A DNA stretch of 64,000 bases from Georgenia yuyongxinii (GTDB lineage: Bacteria > Actinomycetota > Actinomycetes > Actinomycetales > Actinomycetaceae): NCBI RefSeq assembly GCF_006352065.1, contig NZ_CP040915.1, positions 868,001 to 932,000 on the forward strand. Reading direction: 5' to 3'. Position 1 is the first letter of the stretch, and every line of letters begins with the position of its first letter. Of this stretch, positions 34,317 to 43,577 are shown piece by piece. Below the pieces are notes generated by a model. The model did not search any database. It saw nothing but the letters and a program-made list of their open reading frames with translations, and was not told where the DNA came from. The translations under genes were made by a program, and so were the position numbers.

Positions 34317-37295
34317 ATGGTCGGCGTCAGGACCCAAACAGATCGGGGCGTGCTCGCGCGCTTTGCTTCCGCGCTAATCCTCGCCGTCCTCCTCGTGGGT
34401 TCCGTCTCGCCACTTTCAACGGCTGCAGCGACGGCAGCCGCCACACCGGTCGAGGTGGCGGTCACGGATCCGACCGACCTCGGCGCTGTGCCAGACGCCT
34501 CCGTGCCGGAGACCGATGCCTCGGTGGCGGCCGAGGCTGCACTAACCCTTCGGGACGTGCCCGTCTCCGTCAACACGGGTGAGAAGCCACAGTCCAAGGT
34601 GTGGCAGAACCGCGGCACCTGGTGGGGGGTGCTCGCCTCCACGCAAGTCTCACCATCGGGCACCTGGTTGTGGCGCTTCGACGGCTCCGGATGGACAAAC
34701 GTGCTCCGACTCGCCTCCGATGCCACCCTGCGCGCGGACGCAAAACGCGTGGGGGACGTCACACACATTCTGCTCCACGGTCCCGAGCCCGTCCTCGTGT
34801 CGGTCCAGTATGACGCGGCTACCAATGGTTACCGGCCGTGGGCCAGTCGGCCGACGGCCACGCCCCTGTCGATGTCCGGCAGCGAGACCGCGACGATCGA
34901 CATCGACTCCGTCGGTCGGATGTGGGTTGCCTATGACACCGCCAGCACCGTCCGCGTCCAGTACAGCGACGCTCCGTACGCCTCCTTCTCCAGCCCCATT
35001 ACGCTCGCCGCGGGCATCGCTACGGACGACATCGCCGCGGTCACCGCGATGCCGGGCCAGGTCGGGGTGATGTGGTCCAACCAGAACAGCAAGCGCTTCG
35101 GCTTCCGCACGCACGTCGACGGCGCGAGCGCGTCCACCTGGACCCCGGACGAGGTCCCAGCCAGCCAGTCCGCCGTGAATGTCGGCGGCGGGATGGCGGA
35201 CGACCACATCAACCTCACAGCCGGCTCCGACGGCACTCTCTACGCCGCGGTGAAGACCTCCTACAACAGCTCCAAGCAGCCGGCCATCGGGCTCCTCGTG
35301 CGCCGGCCGAGCGGTTCGTGGGACCGGCTCTACCCGGTGGACGGCTCCGGTACGCGTGGCATCGTCGTTCTCAACGAAGAAGACGAGACCGTGCGCGTGA
35401 TCTACAGCGCGGCCGTCAACTACGCCGACATCATGACGCGCACCGCCTCGATGGCGGACCTAAGCTTTGGCGCCGCGCAAACGCTCATGTCGGGCCGCTT
35501 CAACAACGCCACGAGCACCAAGGAGAACTGGACCGGGCAGGTCGTCGGCCTCGCATCCGGCGTCACCACCGCGCGAGCCTTCGTCATCGGTGCCGGAGCA
35601 ACCCCGCCAAAACCGGACCCGGTGGCACCGGTGGCGGCCGACGGCACCCTCATGGTGATGCAGGGGCAGTCCGCCGACGGCACGCTCCGGGTGACGGCCA
35701 GTTCTGGCCAGCCCTTGACGTACGAGGTGCTCCGGGCCCCGACCAAGGGGACGGTGGTTCTGCGTGACGCCGGTACGGGGGTGTTCGCGTACGCCGCCGC
35801 CGCCACCGCCGACGGCACCGACAGCTTCACGTTCCGGGTGCAGGAGGGCGGGCTGTGGTCGGCCCCCGCCACGGTCAGCATCACCATCAGCGCTTCCTCG
35901 GCGGTCCGTGGTGTGTGGTTGTTGGACGAGGGCGGGGGGACTGTGGTTGGTGACGGGTCGGGGCTGGGGAATCACGGGACGGTGAAGGGGGGTGTGTCGT
36001 GGGTGGCGGGCCGGTCGGGGTCGGCGTTGCGGCTGAACGGGTCGAGTGGGTATGTGGCGGTGTCGGATGCGGTGTCGCTGGACCTGACCGGGCCGATGAC
36101 GATCTCGGTGTGGGTGCGTCCGGAAGGGCTGGCCACGCAGTATGTGGTGAAGAAGGCGAAGAACAACGCTACGGATGGTTTCGAGCTGGGGTTGTCCAGC
36201 TCGGGGACGGCGTTCTTGCGGTTCAACGAGCGCACGTCGGGAAACACGTACCGGGTGGAGTCGTCGTCGAAGCTGCCGGTGGACGGGGCGACCTGGGTAC
36301 ACCTGGCGGGCACGTATGACGGGACGACGATGCGCCTGTTCGTTGGTGGGGCGTTGGAGGACTCGAAGGCGGGGCCGTCGGCGGTGCGGGCCAATAGTCT
36401 GGAGTTGGCGATCGGGGCCGAGTCGGGCGGGGGGCGCCCGTTCAAGGGGGCGATCGACGAGGTCGAGCTGTACGGGCAGGCCCTGAGCGCCCATGAGATC
36501 GCCGCCCTGGCAGGCACATCCAGCACCGATCCCGAACCGAGTCCGGAGCCGTCGCCGGAGCCGTCGCCGGAGCCGTCGCCGGAGCCGTCGCCGGAGCCGT
36601 CGCCGGAGCCGTCGCCGGAGCCGTCGCGGGAGCCGTCGCCGGAGCCGTCGCCGAGCCCCGCGCCCTCACCTTTCGACTCCCGTGGTGTGTGGTTGTTGGA
36701 CGAGGGCGGGGGGACTGTGGTTGGTGACGGGTCGGGGCTGGGGAATCACGGGACGGTGAAGGGGGGTGTGTCGTGGGTGGCGGGCCGGTCGGGGTCGGCG
36801 TTGCGGCTGAACGGGTCGAGTGGGTATGTGGCGGTGTCGGATGCGGTGTCGCTGGACCTGACCGGGCCGATGACGATCTCGGTGTGGGTGCGTCCGGAAG
36901 GGCTGGCCACGCAGTATGTGGTGAAGAAGGCGAAGAACAACGCTACGGATGGTTTCGAGCTGGGGTTGTCCAGCTCGGGGACGGCGTTCTTGCGGTTCAA
37001 CGAGCGCACGTCGGGAAACACGTACCGGGTGGAGTCGTCGTCGAAGCTGCCGGTGGACGGGGCGACCTGGGTACACCTGGCGGGCACGTATGACGGGACG
37101 ACGATGCGCCTGTTCGTTGGTGGGGCGTTGGAGGACTCGAAGGCGGGGCCGTCGGCGGTGCGGGCCAATAGTCTGGAGTTGGCGATCGGGGCCGAGTCGG
37201 GCGGGGGGCGCCCGTTCAAGGGGGCGATCGACGAGGTCGAGCTGTACGGGCAGGCCCTGAGCGCCCATGAGATCGCCGCCCTGGCCGCTCGGTAG
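34317..37295 (+). CDS. Secreted protein with two identical LamG domains
   Basis: A 992-residue exported protein. The signal peptide covers about residues 1-40 ([19 protein letters not shown], then Ala-rich). Residues about 70-425 look like a BNR/sialidase-type beta-propeller (repeated [10 protein letters not shown] and [12 protein letters not shown] elements). About 435-528 form an Ig/cadherin-like domain. Two LamG/concanavalin-like domains (about 531-732 and 789-990) are identical in protein and DNA, joined by a Pro-Ser-Pro-Glu repeat linker (about 739-784). There is no sortase motif or C-terminal anchor. LamG domains usually bind carbohydrates, so a surface-glycan-binding role is inferred. 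The ATG is set by AAGGAGGAGG 4 nt upstream. Confidence 0.85.
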   Translation: MVGVRTQTDRGVLARFASALILAVLLVGSVSPLSTAAATAAATPVEVAVTDPTDLGAVPDASVPETDASVAAEAALTLRDVPVSVNTGEKPQSKVWQNRGTWWGVLASTQVSPSGTWLWRFDGSGWTNVLRLASDATLRADAKRVGDVTHILLHGPEPVLVSVQYDAATNGYRPWASRPTATPLSMSGSETATIDIDSVGRMWVAYDTASTVRVQYSDAPYASFSSPITLAAGIATDDIAAVTAMPGQVGVMWSNQNSKRFGFRTHVDGASASTWTPDEVPASQSAVNVGGGMADDHINLTAGSDGTLYAAVKTSYNSSKQPAIGLLVRRPSGSWDRLYPVDGSGTRGIVVLNEEDETVRVIYSAAVNYADIMTRTASMADLSFGAAQTLMSGRFNNATSTKENWTGQVVGLASGVTTARAFVIGAGATPPKPDPVAPVAADGTLMVMQGQSADGTLRVTASSGQPLTYEVLRAPTKGTVVLRDAGTGVFAYAAAATADGTDSFTFRVQEGGLWSAPATVSITISASSAVRGVWLLDEGGGTVVGDGSGLGNHGTVKGGVSWVAGRSGSALRLNGSSGYVAVSDAVSLDLTGPMTISVWVRPEGLATQYVVKKAKNNATDGFELGLSSSGTAFLRFNERTSGNTYRVESSSKLPVDGATWVHLAGTYDGTTMRLFVGGALEDSKAGPSAVRANSLELAIGAESGGGRPFKGAIDEVELYGQALSAHEIAALAGTSSTDPEPSPEPSPEPSPEPSPEPSPEPSPEPSPEPSREPSPEPSPSPAPSPFDSRGVWLLDEGGGTVVGDGSGLGNHGTVKGGVSWVAGRSGSALRLNGSSGYVAVSDAVSLDLTGPMTISVWVRPEGLATQYVVKKAKNNATDGFELGLSSSGTAFLRFNERTSGNTYRVESSSKLPVDGATWVHLAGTYDGTTMRLFVGGALEDSKAGPSAVRANSLELAIGAESGGGRPFKGAIDEVELYGQALSAHEIAALAAR
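35906..36511 (+). repeat. 606 bp direct repeat, copy 1 (LamG module)
   Basis: Matches 36680-37285 base for base as far as I can compare; flanking bases differ immediately outside. The offset is 774 bp. Confidence 0.9.
36543..36650 (+). repeat. 12 bp tandem repeat (x9) coding the Pro-Ser-Pro-Glu linker
   Basis: Nine head-to-tail copies of CCGGAGCCGTCG. The eighth (36627-36638) has one substitution that changes Pro to Arg. It encodes a stiff, charged linker between the LamG copies and is a likely site of repeat-number variation. Confidence 0.92.
36680..37285 (+). repeat. 606 bp direct repeat, copy 2 (LamG module)
   Basis: Second copy of 35906-36511, ending four codons before the stop codon of the gene. 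The lack of any synonymous difference points to recent duplication or gene conversion. Confidence 0.9.
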
Positions 37296-37529
37296 CCGAC
37301 GCGGTGGGTGCATAGCCCTGGCCCGGCACAAGCACGGCCCGTGCCTAACGACGCAGTGTTCTTTGGGGCCGCCACGGTCACCTGACACGGGGACCACCCG
37401 CAAGAGAGTGTGGACTGTGGAAAAGCAGGCCCGTTCGGCGACGCGCTCGCTCACAGCTGCCGGCTACCTCATGGAAAATCAGACGCCCGTCCCAGCTGGT
37501 CGGAGTGGACAAAAGTTATGCGTGCCCGC

Positions 37530-38441
37530 TCACTTCGCGGGCTCGACCGTGCCGAGCAGCACGTTCGACGTTTTGTCCCAGGTGACATTGGGGCCGAGAT
37601 TTGCCCGGACGCCGTACCGGTAGTTCTCTTGGAAGACGTTGTTGCGGAACGTGCACTCGGCACCTTCAGAGCCCCCGCCTCCGCCGTTGATTGTGTAGTT
37701 GCCGCCATTCATCAAGTTGTTCTCCACCACGCAGTTGCGCACTCGGCCGTGTTCCTCGCCGAACTGGAAAGCGGCGTTGGCGGGATATCCAAGGTCCGGG
37801 TTGTAGGCCTGTAGGTTGTTGCCGTGGATGTTGATGTTCTTGCCTGACAACACCTGAATCACGTCGCCGTGGGTCTTGTCATCGTCTATGAGGCTATGGA
37901 TATATGAATCCTCGATGGTGACGTTGCCACCGTCGATGCGTGGGCCCTCCACCACGTTGTGGATGTGGACGCGGCGCAAGGTGTAGTCGCTCGACCCCAG
38001 TACCGGGTTGGCCTTTCCCTGGCCGTCGATCTCTGTGTCCTCCACCAGGAGGTTCGCACCCTTGACCTTGAGCGGGGTTCGCGCGGTGCCGAGGATCCGC
38101 GAGTTCCGGATGACAACGTTGTCCGCCAGGACCTTGACACTCCCGACGATCTCCAGGCCCTCAATGACCGCACCATCCTCCTCGATCGTCAATGATCCGG
38201 ACCGTGTCAGTGGCGTGCCCGCCGGGACGCCGGTATTGGAAGCGTCTGGGAAGTCGCTCATCTGAGACGACGGCGAAGGCGCTGGGGACTGGGCTGCTGG
38301 GGTGGGGGAGGCGGTCGGTCCGGCATCCGTGGCCCCGGGTTGCTGGAGCGTGCACGCGGTGAACGTGGTGACGGCGAGAAGCAGGAGCGACGCCAGGGCG
38401 ACCTCAACGGGGGCGGCACCCGCCCGAAGCTTGTTACGCAT
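37530..38441 (-). CDS. Right-handed beta-helix lipoprotein
   Basis: A 303-residue predicted lipoprotein. The signal ALASLLLLAVTTFTAC ends at Cys30, and a Pro/Ser/Thr-rich linker (about 35-65) separates the anchor from the globular part. The rest shows the periodic Asn/Val/Ile pattern of a right-handed parallel beta-helix (VKVLADNVVIRNSRILG, NVTIEDSYIHSL, GKNINIHGNNLQAYN, CVVENNLMNGGNYTI), the fold of pectate-lyase-like enzymes and epimerases. It would sit on the outer membrane face and may bind or trim polysaccharide. The ATG at 38441 was chosen because the lipoprotein signal begins there. It follows the GT2 gene by 29 bp in the same orientation. The enzyme activity, if any, is not identifiable. 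Confidence 0.78.
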   Translation of the reverse strand: MRNKLRAGAAPVEVALASLLLLAVTTFTACTLQQPGATDAGPTASPTPAAQSPAPSPSSQMSDFPDASNTGVPAGTPLTRSGSLTIEEDGAVIEGLEIVGSVKVLADNVVIRNSRILGTARTPLKVKGANLLVEDTEIDGQGKANPVLGSSDYTLRRVHIHNVVEGPRIDGGNVTIEDSYIHSLIDDDKTHGDVIQVLSGKNINIHGNNLQAYNPDLGYPANAAFQFGEEHGRVRNCVVENNLMNGGNYTINGGGGGSEGAECTFRNNVFQENYRYGVRANLGPNVTWDKTSNVLLGTVEPAK

Positions 38442-38470
38442 CGGACCCGTTCGTTTGCACCTGCCGCTAC

Positions 38471-39316
38471 TCACCACGACGACCGGCCCCGCACCAGGCG
38501 GCGAACCCGCTTGCGTCCCTGCTCGGCCTTCCATCGCCATCCGAAGTAGCGCCGGACGTCGAGGCTGGCCCGCTGCACGGCCAGAGCCGATTCGTGCTCC
38601 TGACGTGCCCACTGAGCCACGGACGTGATGCCCATCGCCTGGGCCGTCAGGGGCATGCGGCGCAGGAAGTCTTCGTCATCGCGGAAGAGACTGCGCGGGG
38701 AGCGGGGGTCGTCGAGGTTGTCCTCGCGGACGAACGGGAAGAGCCAGCCGTTCACCGCGCCGGCGCGGGCAAGCTTGAGGCAGTAGCGGGTGAAGGACTG
38801 TCCCGGAGCGAGCGGGCCGTGCCGCTGCACCAGCGCCCGCGGCAGAAGGTAGCCGCTGCCCTGGACCCAGTGATTGCGTAGTACCTGATGGCCATCGTGA
38901 AAGGTGGCGATCTTCGGCGCGGCGAGTTCGGGGACGAAGTCCTCTTCGCGGAAGCGCCATGATCCGACCGCGCCGAAGGCTGGGTTGGCCTCGTGAGCTG
39001 CACGCAGGCGCTCGATCCAGCCTGCCTCGGGCAGGCAGTCGTCGTCGACCTTCGAGACGTACACACCGTCGGCCTCGGCCCACAGCCAGTTCGTCGGGGG
39101 CGTCAGGCGAACGTTCGCGCGACTGTGGTGGAAACGGTGCACTCGCGGGTCGGCCGCGAGCTGCTTGACGACGGCGAGGGTTTCTTCGTGGTCGCCGTTG
39201 TGCCACAGCCAGATGCGAGTGCTTTCGTCACAGGTGGAGAGCAGGTGAGGCAGCGAGATTCGAACGTAGTCAGGGCTGTTGTAGGTGATCATTAGCACGT
39301 CGACGATGGGGGCCAT
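38471..39316 (-). CDS. Glycosyltransferase family 2
   Basis: A 281-residue GT-A enzyme. The start VDVLMITYNSPDYVRISLPH is the nucleotide-binding strand, and VYVSKVDDDCLPEAGW carries the metal-binding aspartates. The C-terminal region has VREDNLDDPRSPRSLFRDDE and a basic end suggesting peripheral membrane contact. The ATG at 39316 has GGAG 8 nt upstream and lies just before the domain; 26 further in-frame codons upstream are not GT-like. It heads a two-gene leftward operon with the beta-helix lipoprotein, divergent from the Wzz-like gene across 209 bp. Specificity is unknown. Confidence 0.85.
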   Translation of the reverse strand: MAPIVDVLMITYNSPDYVRISLPHLLSTCDESTRIWLWHNGDHEETLAVVKQLAADPRVHRFHHSRANVRLTPPTNWLWAEADGVYVSKVDDDCLPEAGWIERLRAAHEANPAFGAVGSWRFREEDFVPELAAPKIATFHDGHQVLRNHWVQGSGYLLPRALVQRHGPLAPGQSFTRYCLKLARAGAVNGWLFPFVREDNLDDPRSPRSLFRDDEDFLRRMPLTAQAMGITSVAQWARQEHESALAVQRASLDVRRYFGWRWKAEQGRKRVRRLVRGRSSW

Positions 39317-39525
39317 GGGGGCAACTCCAGGCGGTTCCGGGATCCCAGCAACGTAGCAGCGCGGCGGAGTCGACCACTGGAAAATGGCGCGCATCGCTGG
39401 ACCAGAACTCGGGCTAGTTTCGGACCGTCTTCACAAGTATTAAGACTTCCAAAAAGAGATGCGCGTTTTGGCCCGAAGGGCTTCGGACGTGCCATAGCGT
39501 CTCCGGTGTCCGAGGAGGGATTGTG

Positions 39526-40323
39526 ATGGATCTTTTTGGCATTGTTGCGGCCATCGTGCGCCGCTGGTACGTCTCGCTCCCGATCCTGCTCATTGCCGGC
39601 TTCCTCGCGCAGCAGGCGTACAAGGCGGTCGAACCTGCCTACACGGCATCGGTCACCGTCGTCGTGCTCCCCTCGCTGGCCGAGAGCTCGGGTGCGCCGC
39701 CGCCGCCCGAGGGTGTGCCGGTTCCAGTCAACCCCTACAACGGCTCCGGTGGCGCGCGCTTCGCCGCCGCCGTGCTCGCCCGAAACATCAATTCAACGTC
39801 ATATGCGCAAAATATCGGCCTCCCGGTGGGCTCCGGAACTTTCATGGCCGATGCTGCTCGCGAGCAGCCAATTATTCGAATCGACGCCACCGCTTCGAGC
39901 CCCGGGGCGGTCACGGATCTTCTCGAGAAGGTGTCGGCGGGAGCCGCGACGGTCCTCAACGACTTCCAGGCGGCGGCCGGCGCCCCTGAGGACAAGCGGT
40001 ACCGGGCCGCCCCGGCTGTCCCGGTCGGTAACGTCGAGGACATCACGCCGTCGCGCATGCGGTCTGCCGGCGCGATTGGCGTGCTGGGCCTCGCCGTGGC
40101 CGCGGCGACGGCAGTGGCCGCCGACGTCGCGCTCCTGCGGCGCCGTTCCCGATCAGCAACTGGCGGTGAGCCCCCGAACCTCGTCGAGGCGACGGCGACC
40201 AGCCCAGGCGACCGTCCGCAGGTCGCCGACGGTGCTCGGAACGCGCGGAGCGGCGGGGGTCGGCAACCCGATGGTGCGGCGCGCCTCCATTGGGAGCGTG
40301 AGTCGGCCAGCCTGGAGCATTGA
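39526..40323 (+). CDS. Wzz/CpsC-like chain-length or polysaccharide co-polymerase protein
   Basis: A 265-residue membrane protein with helices near residues 15-30 (WYVSLPILLIAGFLAQQAY) and 178-200 (AGAIGVLGLAVAAATAVAADVALL) flanking an extracytoplasmic domain. This is the two-helix layout of Wzz/CpsC proteins that set the length of Wzy-made polymers. The cytoplasmic tail is basic and Gly-rich, without a Walker motif, so no fused tyrosine kinase is present. The ATG at 39526 has GAGGAGGG 6 nt upstream; a GTG three bases earlier is too close. It is followed after 4 bp by the polymerase/ligase-like gene, a clear two-gene operon. Confidence 0.78.
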   Translation: MDLFGIVAAIVRRWYVSLPILLIAGFLAQQAYKAVEPAYTASVTVVVLPSLAESSGAPPPPEGVPVPVNPYNGSGGARFAAAVLARNINSTSYAQNIGLPVGSGTFMADAAREQPIIRIDATASSPGAVTDLLEKVSAGAATVLNDFQAAAGAPEDKRYRAAPAVPVGNVEDITPSRMRSAGAIGVLGLAVAAATAVAADVALLRRRSRSATGGEPPNLVEATATSPGDRPQVADGARNARSGGGRQPDGAARLHWERESASLEH

Positions 40324-40327
40324 CGCG

Positions 40328-41752
40328 ATGAACGCCGTGGCTGCACCGAACGCTGCGCCCCGGCGGCCGGACGGGCCATGGTTCGCCATCGTCGCCCTTC
40401 CGGTCGTCGCCTTTGTGGTGCCGGCCGGGGTGGTGGTCGCGGGCCCGCTGGCGTCGAATGGGTGGCCTGCCCGGATGCTGGTCTTCTGGATTGCGGCGGC
40501 GGTGGCGTTGGGCTGGTTCGTCGGCCGTGGACGAAGTACCCGGACCTCTCCGGCGCAAGTGGGCACCTGGCTGCTTGTTGTCGCACTGATCGGCGCAACG
40601 GCGGCCGCGTATCTGCGCCACCTCACCCCGCCCGAGGCAGCGGGAGTGCTGCGGGCGGCCCTCGTGATGTTTCCGCTCACGATCCTCGCCCTAGGTGTCG
40701 CAGCAACGGCTGACCGGCGGCGCTGCGACGTGCTGCTGGTATCCATCGTGGTCGGTGCCTCATTCAGTGCCGTCATCGCCGCCGCGCAGTTCATCAGCTA
40801 CTTCGACCTGGCACAGGCGATGGACGTGCCAGGCCTCGAGGTCCGGGCTGGTGGCGCCGGTATTCGCGCTGACTTTCAGCGAGTCACGGGCAGCGCGGGG
40901 CACCCCATCGAGCTTGCGGTGATCTCAGGCTCGATCTTCCCGCTGGCTCTTCACTTCGCGCGCTTCGGCGCGACGCAGTTGCGGCGGCACGCCGCCGCGT
41001 TTGCCACCGTGTTGCTGCTCGTGGCGAACCCGGCGTCGGTGTCCCGCTCTGGCGTGGCCGCACTCGCGGTGGCAGCGCTCGTCTACGCACTTGTCCTCAC
41101 CAACCGCCAGCGCCTGACATTGCTCGTCCTTAGTGTCGCCGGCGCGACCTTGTTTCGCGCGGTCGTGCCGGGCTTGCTCGGGGCACTGCGCAGCCTCTTC
41201 GTCGGGGCGGCAAAGGACGACTCTGTGACGGGTCGCACCGACGATTACGTCGTCATCAATGACTTTTTTCACGAGGCGCCCTTTCTCGGTCGTGGGTTGG
41301 GCACCTTCCGACCAGAGGACTACTTCTTTGTCGACAACCAGTACCTCCTCGCCGTCGTCGAGGGTGGCGCGCTGCTGCTTGCCGCCACAGTCCTGTGGTT
41401 CCTCCTCGCCATGGCGAGCGCCAGGGGCGCCGCCCGACGAGCACGGAGGGAGGAGGACCGGTCGCGGGCGCAAGCAGTGCTAGCTGCGATCACGGCGATC
41501 GGCGTCTCCGGGACACTCTTCGATCTATTCAGCTTCGAGCAGGCGACGGTGGTCGTGTTTCTCCTGTGCGGCGTCGCCGGTGCCCTGTGGCGAGATGGGA
41601 TGGAGGACGGCCTTTCGTTGCCTTCGGTTGCTGAGCGGCTGGACCCGCGGCAGAGGCCACGCGGGCCGGGACGCCGTTCCCGGGGCGTGCCCGGCAACTC
41701 CCCGGTGCACGTTCCGCTGGCGGTACCCAAAGGGCCGCCCTCACGGACGTGA
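40328..41752 (+). CDS. O-antigen ligase/polymerase-like membrane protein
   Basis: A 474-residue protein with 10-12 hydrophobic helices. The stretch GSAGHPIELAVISGSIFPLAL followed by NPASVSRSGVAAL, and the late loop TGRTDDYVVINDFFHEAPFLGRG, fit the O-antigen ligase (WaaL/Wzy_C) superfamily, including the G-x-G near the end of the large loop. It could polymerise repeat units or attach the finished glycan to the wall. The ATG at 40328 starts 4 bp after the Wzz-like stop; open frame upstream back to 39536 is antisense-like filler inside that gene. It overlaps the convergent GT2 by 12 bp. It is the second Wzy-type protein of the window. Confidence 0.8.
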   Translation: MNAVAAPNAAPRRPDGPWFAIVALPVVAFVVPAGVVVAGPLASNGWPARMLVFWIAAAVALGWFVGRGRSTRTSPAQVGTWLLVVALIGATAAAYLRHLTPPEAAGVLRAALVMFPLTILALGVAATADRRRCDVLLVSIVVGASFSAVIAAAQFISYFDLAQAMDVPGLEVRAGGAGIRADFQRVTGSAGHPIELAVISGSIFPLALHFARFGATQLRRHAAAFATVLLLVANPASVSRSGVAALAVAALVYALVLTNRQRLTLLVLSVAGATLFRAVVPGLLGALRSLFVGAAKDDSVTGRTDDYVVINDFFHEAPFLGRGLGTFRPEDYFFVDNQYLLAVVEGGALLLAATVLWFLLAMASARGAARRARREEDRSRAQAVLAAITAIGVSGTLFDLFSFEQATVVVFLLCGVAGALWRDGMEDGLSLPSVAERLDPRQRPRGPGRRSRGVPGNSPVHVPLAVPKGPPSRT

Positions 41753-42598
41753 CGACTCGTCCCGTTCCCAGCGGACTGTCCGCCTTCGCGCGATCAGCCG
41801 CGCGAGGAGCACAAGCGTGGCGTAAGTGGCTGCGTCTAGGGCAGGCCCGACACCGTTCACGGTGCGGAGGAGCTCCCGCGCTGTCTGCGAGGTCGTCGGC
41901 CCAGCGTCGCCATGGCTGGGGACGGCGGATCTGGGGAACTCGGCGTTGCCGCGATAGACCCGACGGAGGATGGAGAGCAGGCTCCGCACCGTGCGGGGCG
42001 TTCGGACCCGCACGGGCGTGGTGGCCACAATGGCCTTTTCTGCGCTCGCGTACAAACAGTCGATCCACAGGTCATCGCCGGTTGTGTCCGGAAACTCCTC
42101 GAAGCGCGAGCGTCCCTCGAGCGAGACCGCGTAGACGCCGGCGCCCCACAGGTGGCGGTCGAGCGACGGCATGCGGCGCTTGGTGCGATAGAACGCTTGC
42201 ACAGGCCAGGACGCTCCGGTGTCGTCGAATTCACGTGCCGGACGTGCGGCGAGGGACCGGCCGGCGCTGAGGTGCGCGAGGACATCCGCCACGGTGCCAG
42301 TGGTGATCTCGATGTCTGCATCGAGGTAGAGGCGGGGCCAGTGCTGGGCGGCTTCATCGCCAAGGTTCAGCGCGAAGGGCTTGGACGGCTGAGCGCTGTC
42401 TAGGACGCGCACGCCGTCAAACGACCGAGCGACCTCGGCGGTGCCGTCCGAGCAGCCGTTGCATACGACGATCACTTCCAGCATGCCGGTGGCCGCCATC
42501 GGGGCGAGCGCGCTGAGGGTTCGGGCGATGACGCGCGCCTCGTTGTGCGCCGGGATGATGACGGAGCCGACCGCGCGGCTCACAGACGCGCTAGTCAT
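41741..42598 (-). CDS. Glycosyltransferase family 2
   Basis: A 285-residue GT-A enzyme. SVIIPAHNEARVIARTLSAL opens the fold, EVIVVCNGCSDGTAEVARSF binds the nucleotide and RLYLDADIEITTG holds the DxD metal site. There is no anchor helix of the processive (BcsA) type. The ATG at 42598 lies 8 bp inside the 3' end of the upstream GT2 gene, so translation is probably coupled; its own Shine-Dalgarno is weak. The last 12 bp overlap the convergent polymerase-like gene. It makes a two-gene leftward operon with the gene at 42591-43577. Donor and acceptor are unknown. Confidence 0.86.
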   Translation of the reverse strand: MTSASVSRAVGSVIIPAHNEARVIARTLSALAPMAATGMLEVIVVCNGCSDGTAEVARSFDGVRVLDSAQPSKPFALNLGDEAAQHWPRLYLDADIEITTGTVADVLAHLSAGRSLAARPAREFDDTGASWPVQAFYRTKRRMPSLDRHLWGAGVYAVSLEGRSRFEEFPDTTGDDLWIDCLYASAEKAIVATTPVRVRTPRTVRSLLSILRRVYRGNAEFPRSAVPSHGDAGPTTSQTARELLRTVNGVGPALDAATYATLVLLARLIARRRTVRWERDESSRP

Positions 42599-43577
42599 GA
42601 CCGCGGGTCCGTCGGCCGGGAAGGCGCTGGCGGTGGCTGCTCGAGACGAGCGCAAGCAGGGCAAGCCGATGGCCGCGCTGTCCCACCCGCAGCGCCGACT
42701 GGAGGATCAAGATGGGCAGCAGGGTGGCGACTGCCCATGAACCATGGTGAATTCGAGCGTAGCGAACGCGGTTGACCTGCATGAGCGCGGTAAGTGCCGG
42801 AAACAGTCCCGACCCTCCGCGGCGGTGCGTCATGGTCGCGTTCGGCTCGAACCAGATTGTCGCCCCGGAATTGCGGACCCGACGACAGTAATCAGTCTCC
42901 TCGGAGTAGAGGAAGAACCGTTCGTCCCAAGAGCCGACGGAGCGGGCGAGCTCCGCGCGGATGAGGATCGCCGCTCCGGTGGCCCAGTCGACGGGGTGGG
43001 GATACTCATACGCGGTCGGGGCGAAGACGAGTTCCGAGAGCCAACCGGGACGCCATCGCAGCCGTGCGCCGAAGAGGGCGTCGCCGAGGCTCCGGAGCGG
43101 GTGTGGCTCGTGACGCAGCGAGTGGTTACGCGTGCCACCTGGATCCAGGAGGAGCGGGACAACGGCACCTACCCCGTGGCTGCGAGACCGTGCGAGCATC
43201 GCAGCGAGCGCGCCGTCGGCAGCAACGAGGTCCGGATTGAGAACAAGAAAGGCCTCGGCCTCTCCGGCGACCTTCATCGCACGGTTGATCCCCGCCGCAT
43301 AGCCGAGATTGCCGCCAGTGGCCACCACAATGATGTCGTCGTGCTGTGCGAGCACCTCGACCGTGGCATCCGTGGAGTTGTTGTCGGCCACAACGACACG
43401 CACGGTGAGCTCCCCAATCTGGCGGCGAAGGCTCGCGACCAGTGGATCGACGTCGACAGCGTTGTTGTAGGTGACCACGAGGACGGCGATGTCGACCCGC
43501 CCCGACCGGGCGAATTTCGCCTTCACTACCGATGAAGGCCGGTCGGACGAGCGCGAGCTGGGCGCTGTTGTGCTCAA
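42591..43577 (-). CDS. Glycosyltransferase family 2 (rhamnosyltransferase-like)
   Basis: A 328-residue GT2 enzyme of the WbbL/RfbF type. IAVLVVTYNNAVDVDPLVAS, then VVVADNNSTDATVEVL, NLGYAAGINRAM and FLVLNPDLV (metal site), then WATGAAILIRAEL and DERFFLYSEETDYCRR, which are typical of rhamnosyltransferase-like family members. The start is TTG at 43577, set by a perfect GGAGG at 43584-43588 with 6 nt spacing; the frame is open further upstream to 44207, but that stretch lacks protein-like character. It is the first gene of a leftward pair. Rhamnose as donor is only a family tendency. Confidence 0.84.
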   Translation of the reverse strand: MSTTAPSSRSSDRPSSVVKAKFARSGRVDIAVLVVTYNNAVDVDPLVASLRRQIGELTVRVVVADNNSTDATVEVLAQHDDIIVVATGGNLGYAAGINRAMKVAGEAEAFLVLNPDLVAADGALAAMLARSRSHGVGAVVPLLLDPGGTRNHSLRHEPHPLRSLGDALFGARLRWRPGWLSELVFAPTAYEYPHPVDWATGAAILIRAELARSVGSWDERFFLYSEETDYCRRVRNSGATIWFEPNATMTHRRGGSGLFPALTALMQVNRVRYARIHHGSWAVATLLPILILQSALRVGQRGHRLALLALVSSSHRQRLPGRRTRGHD

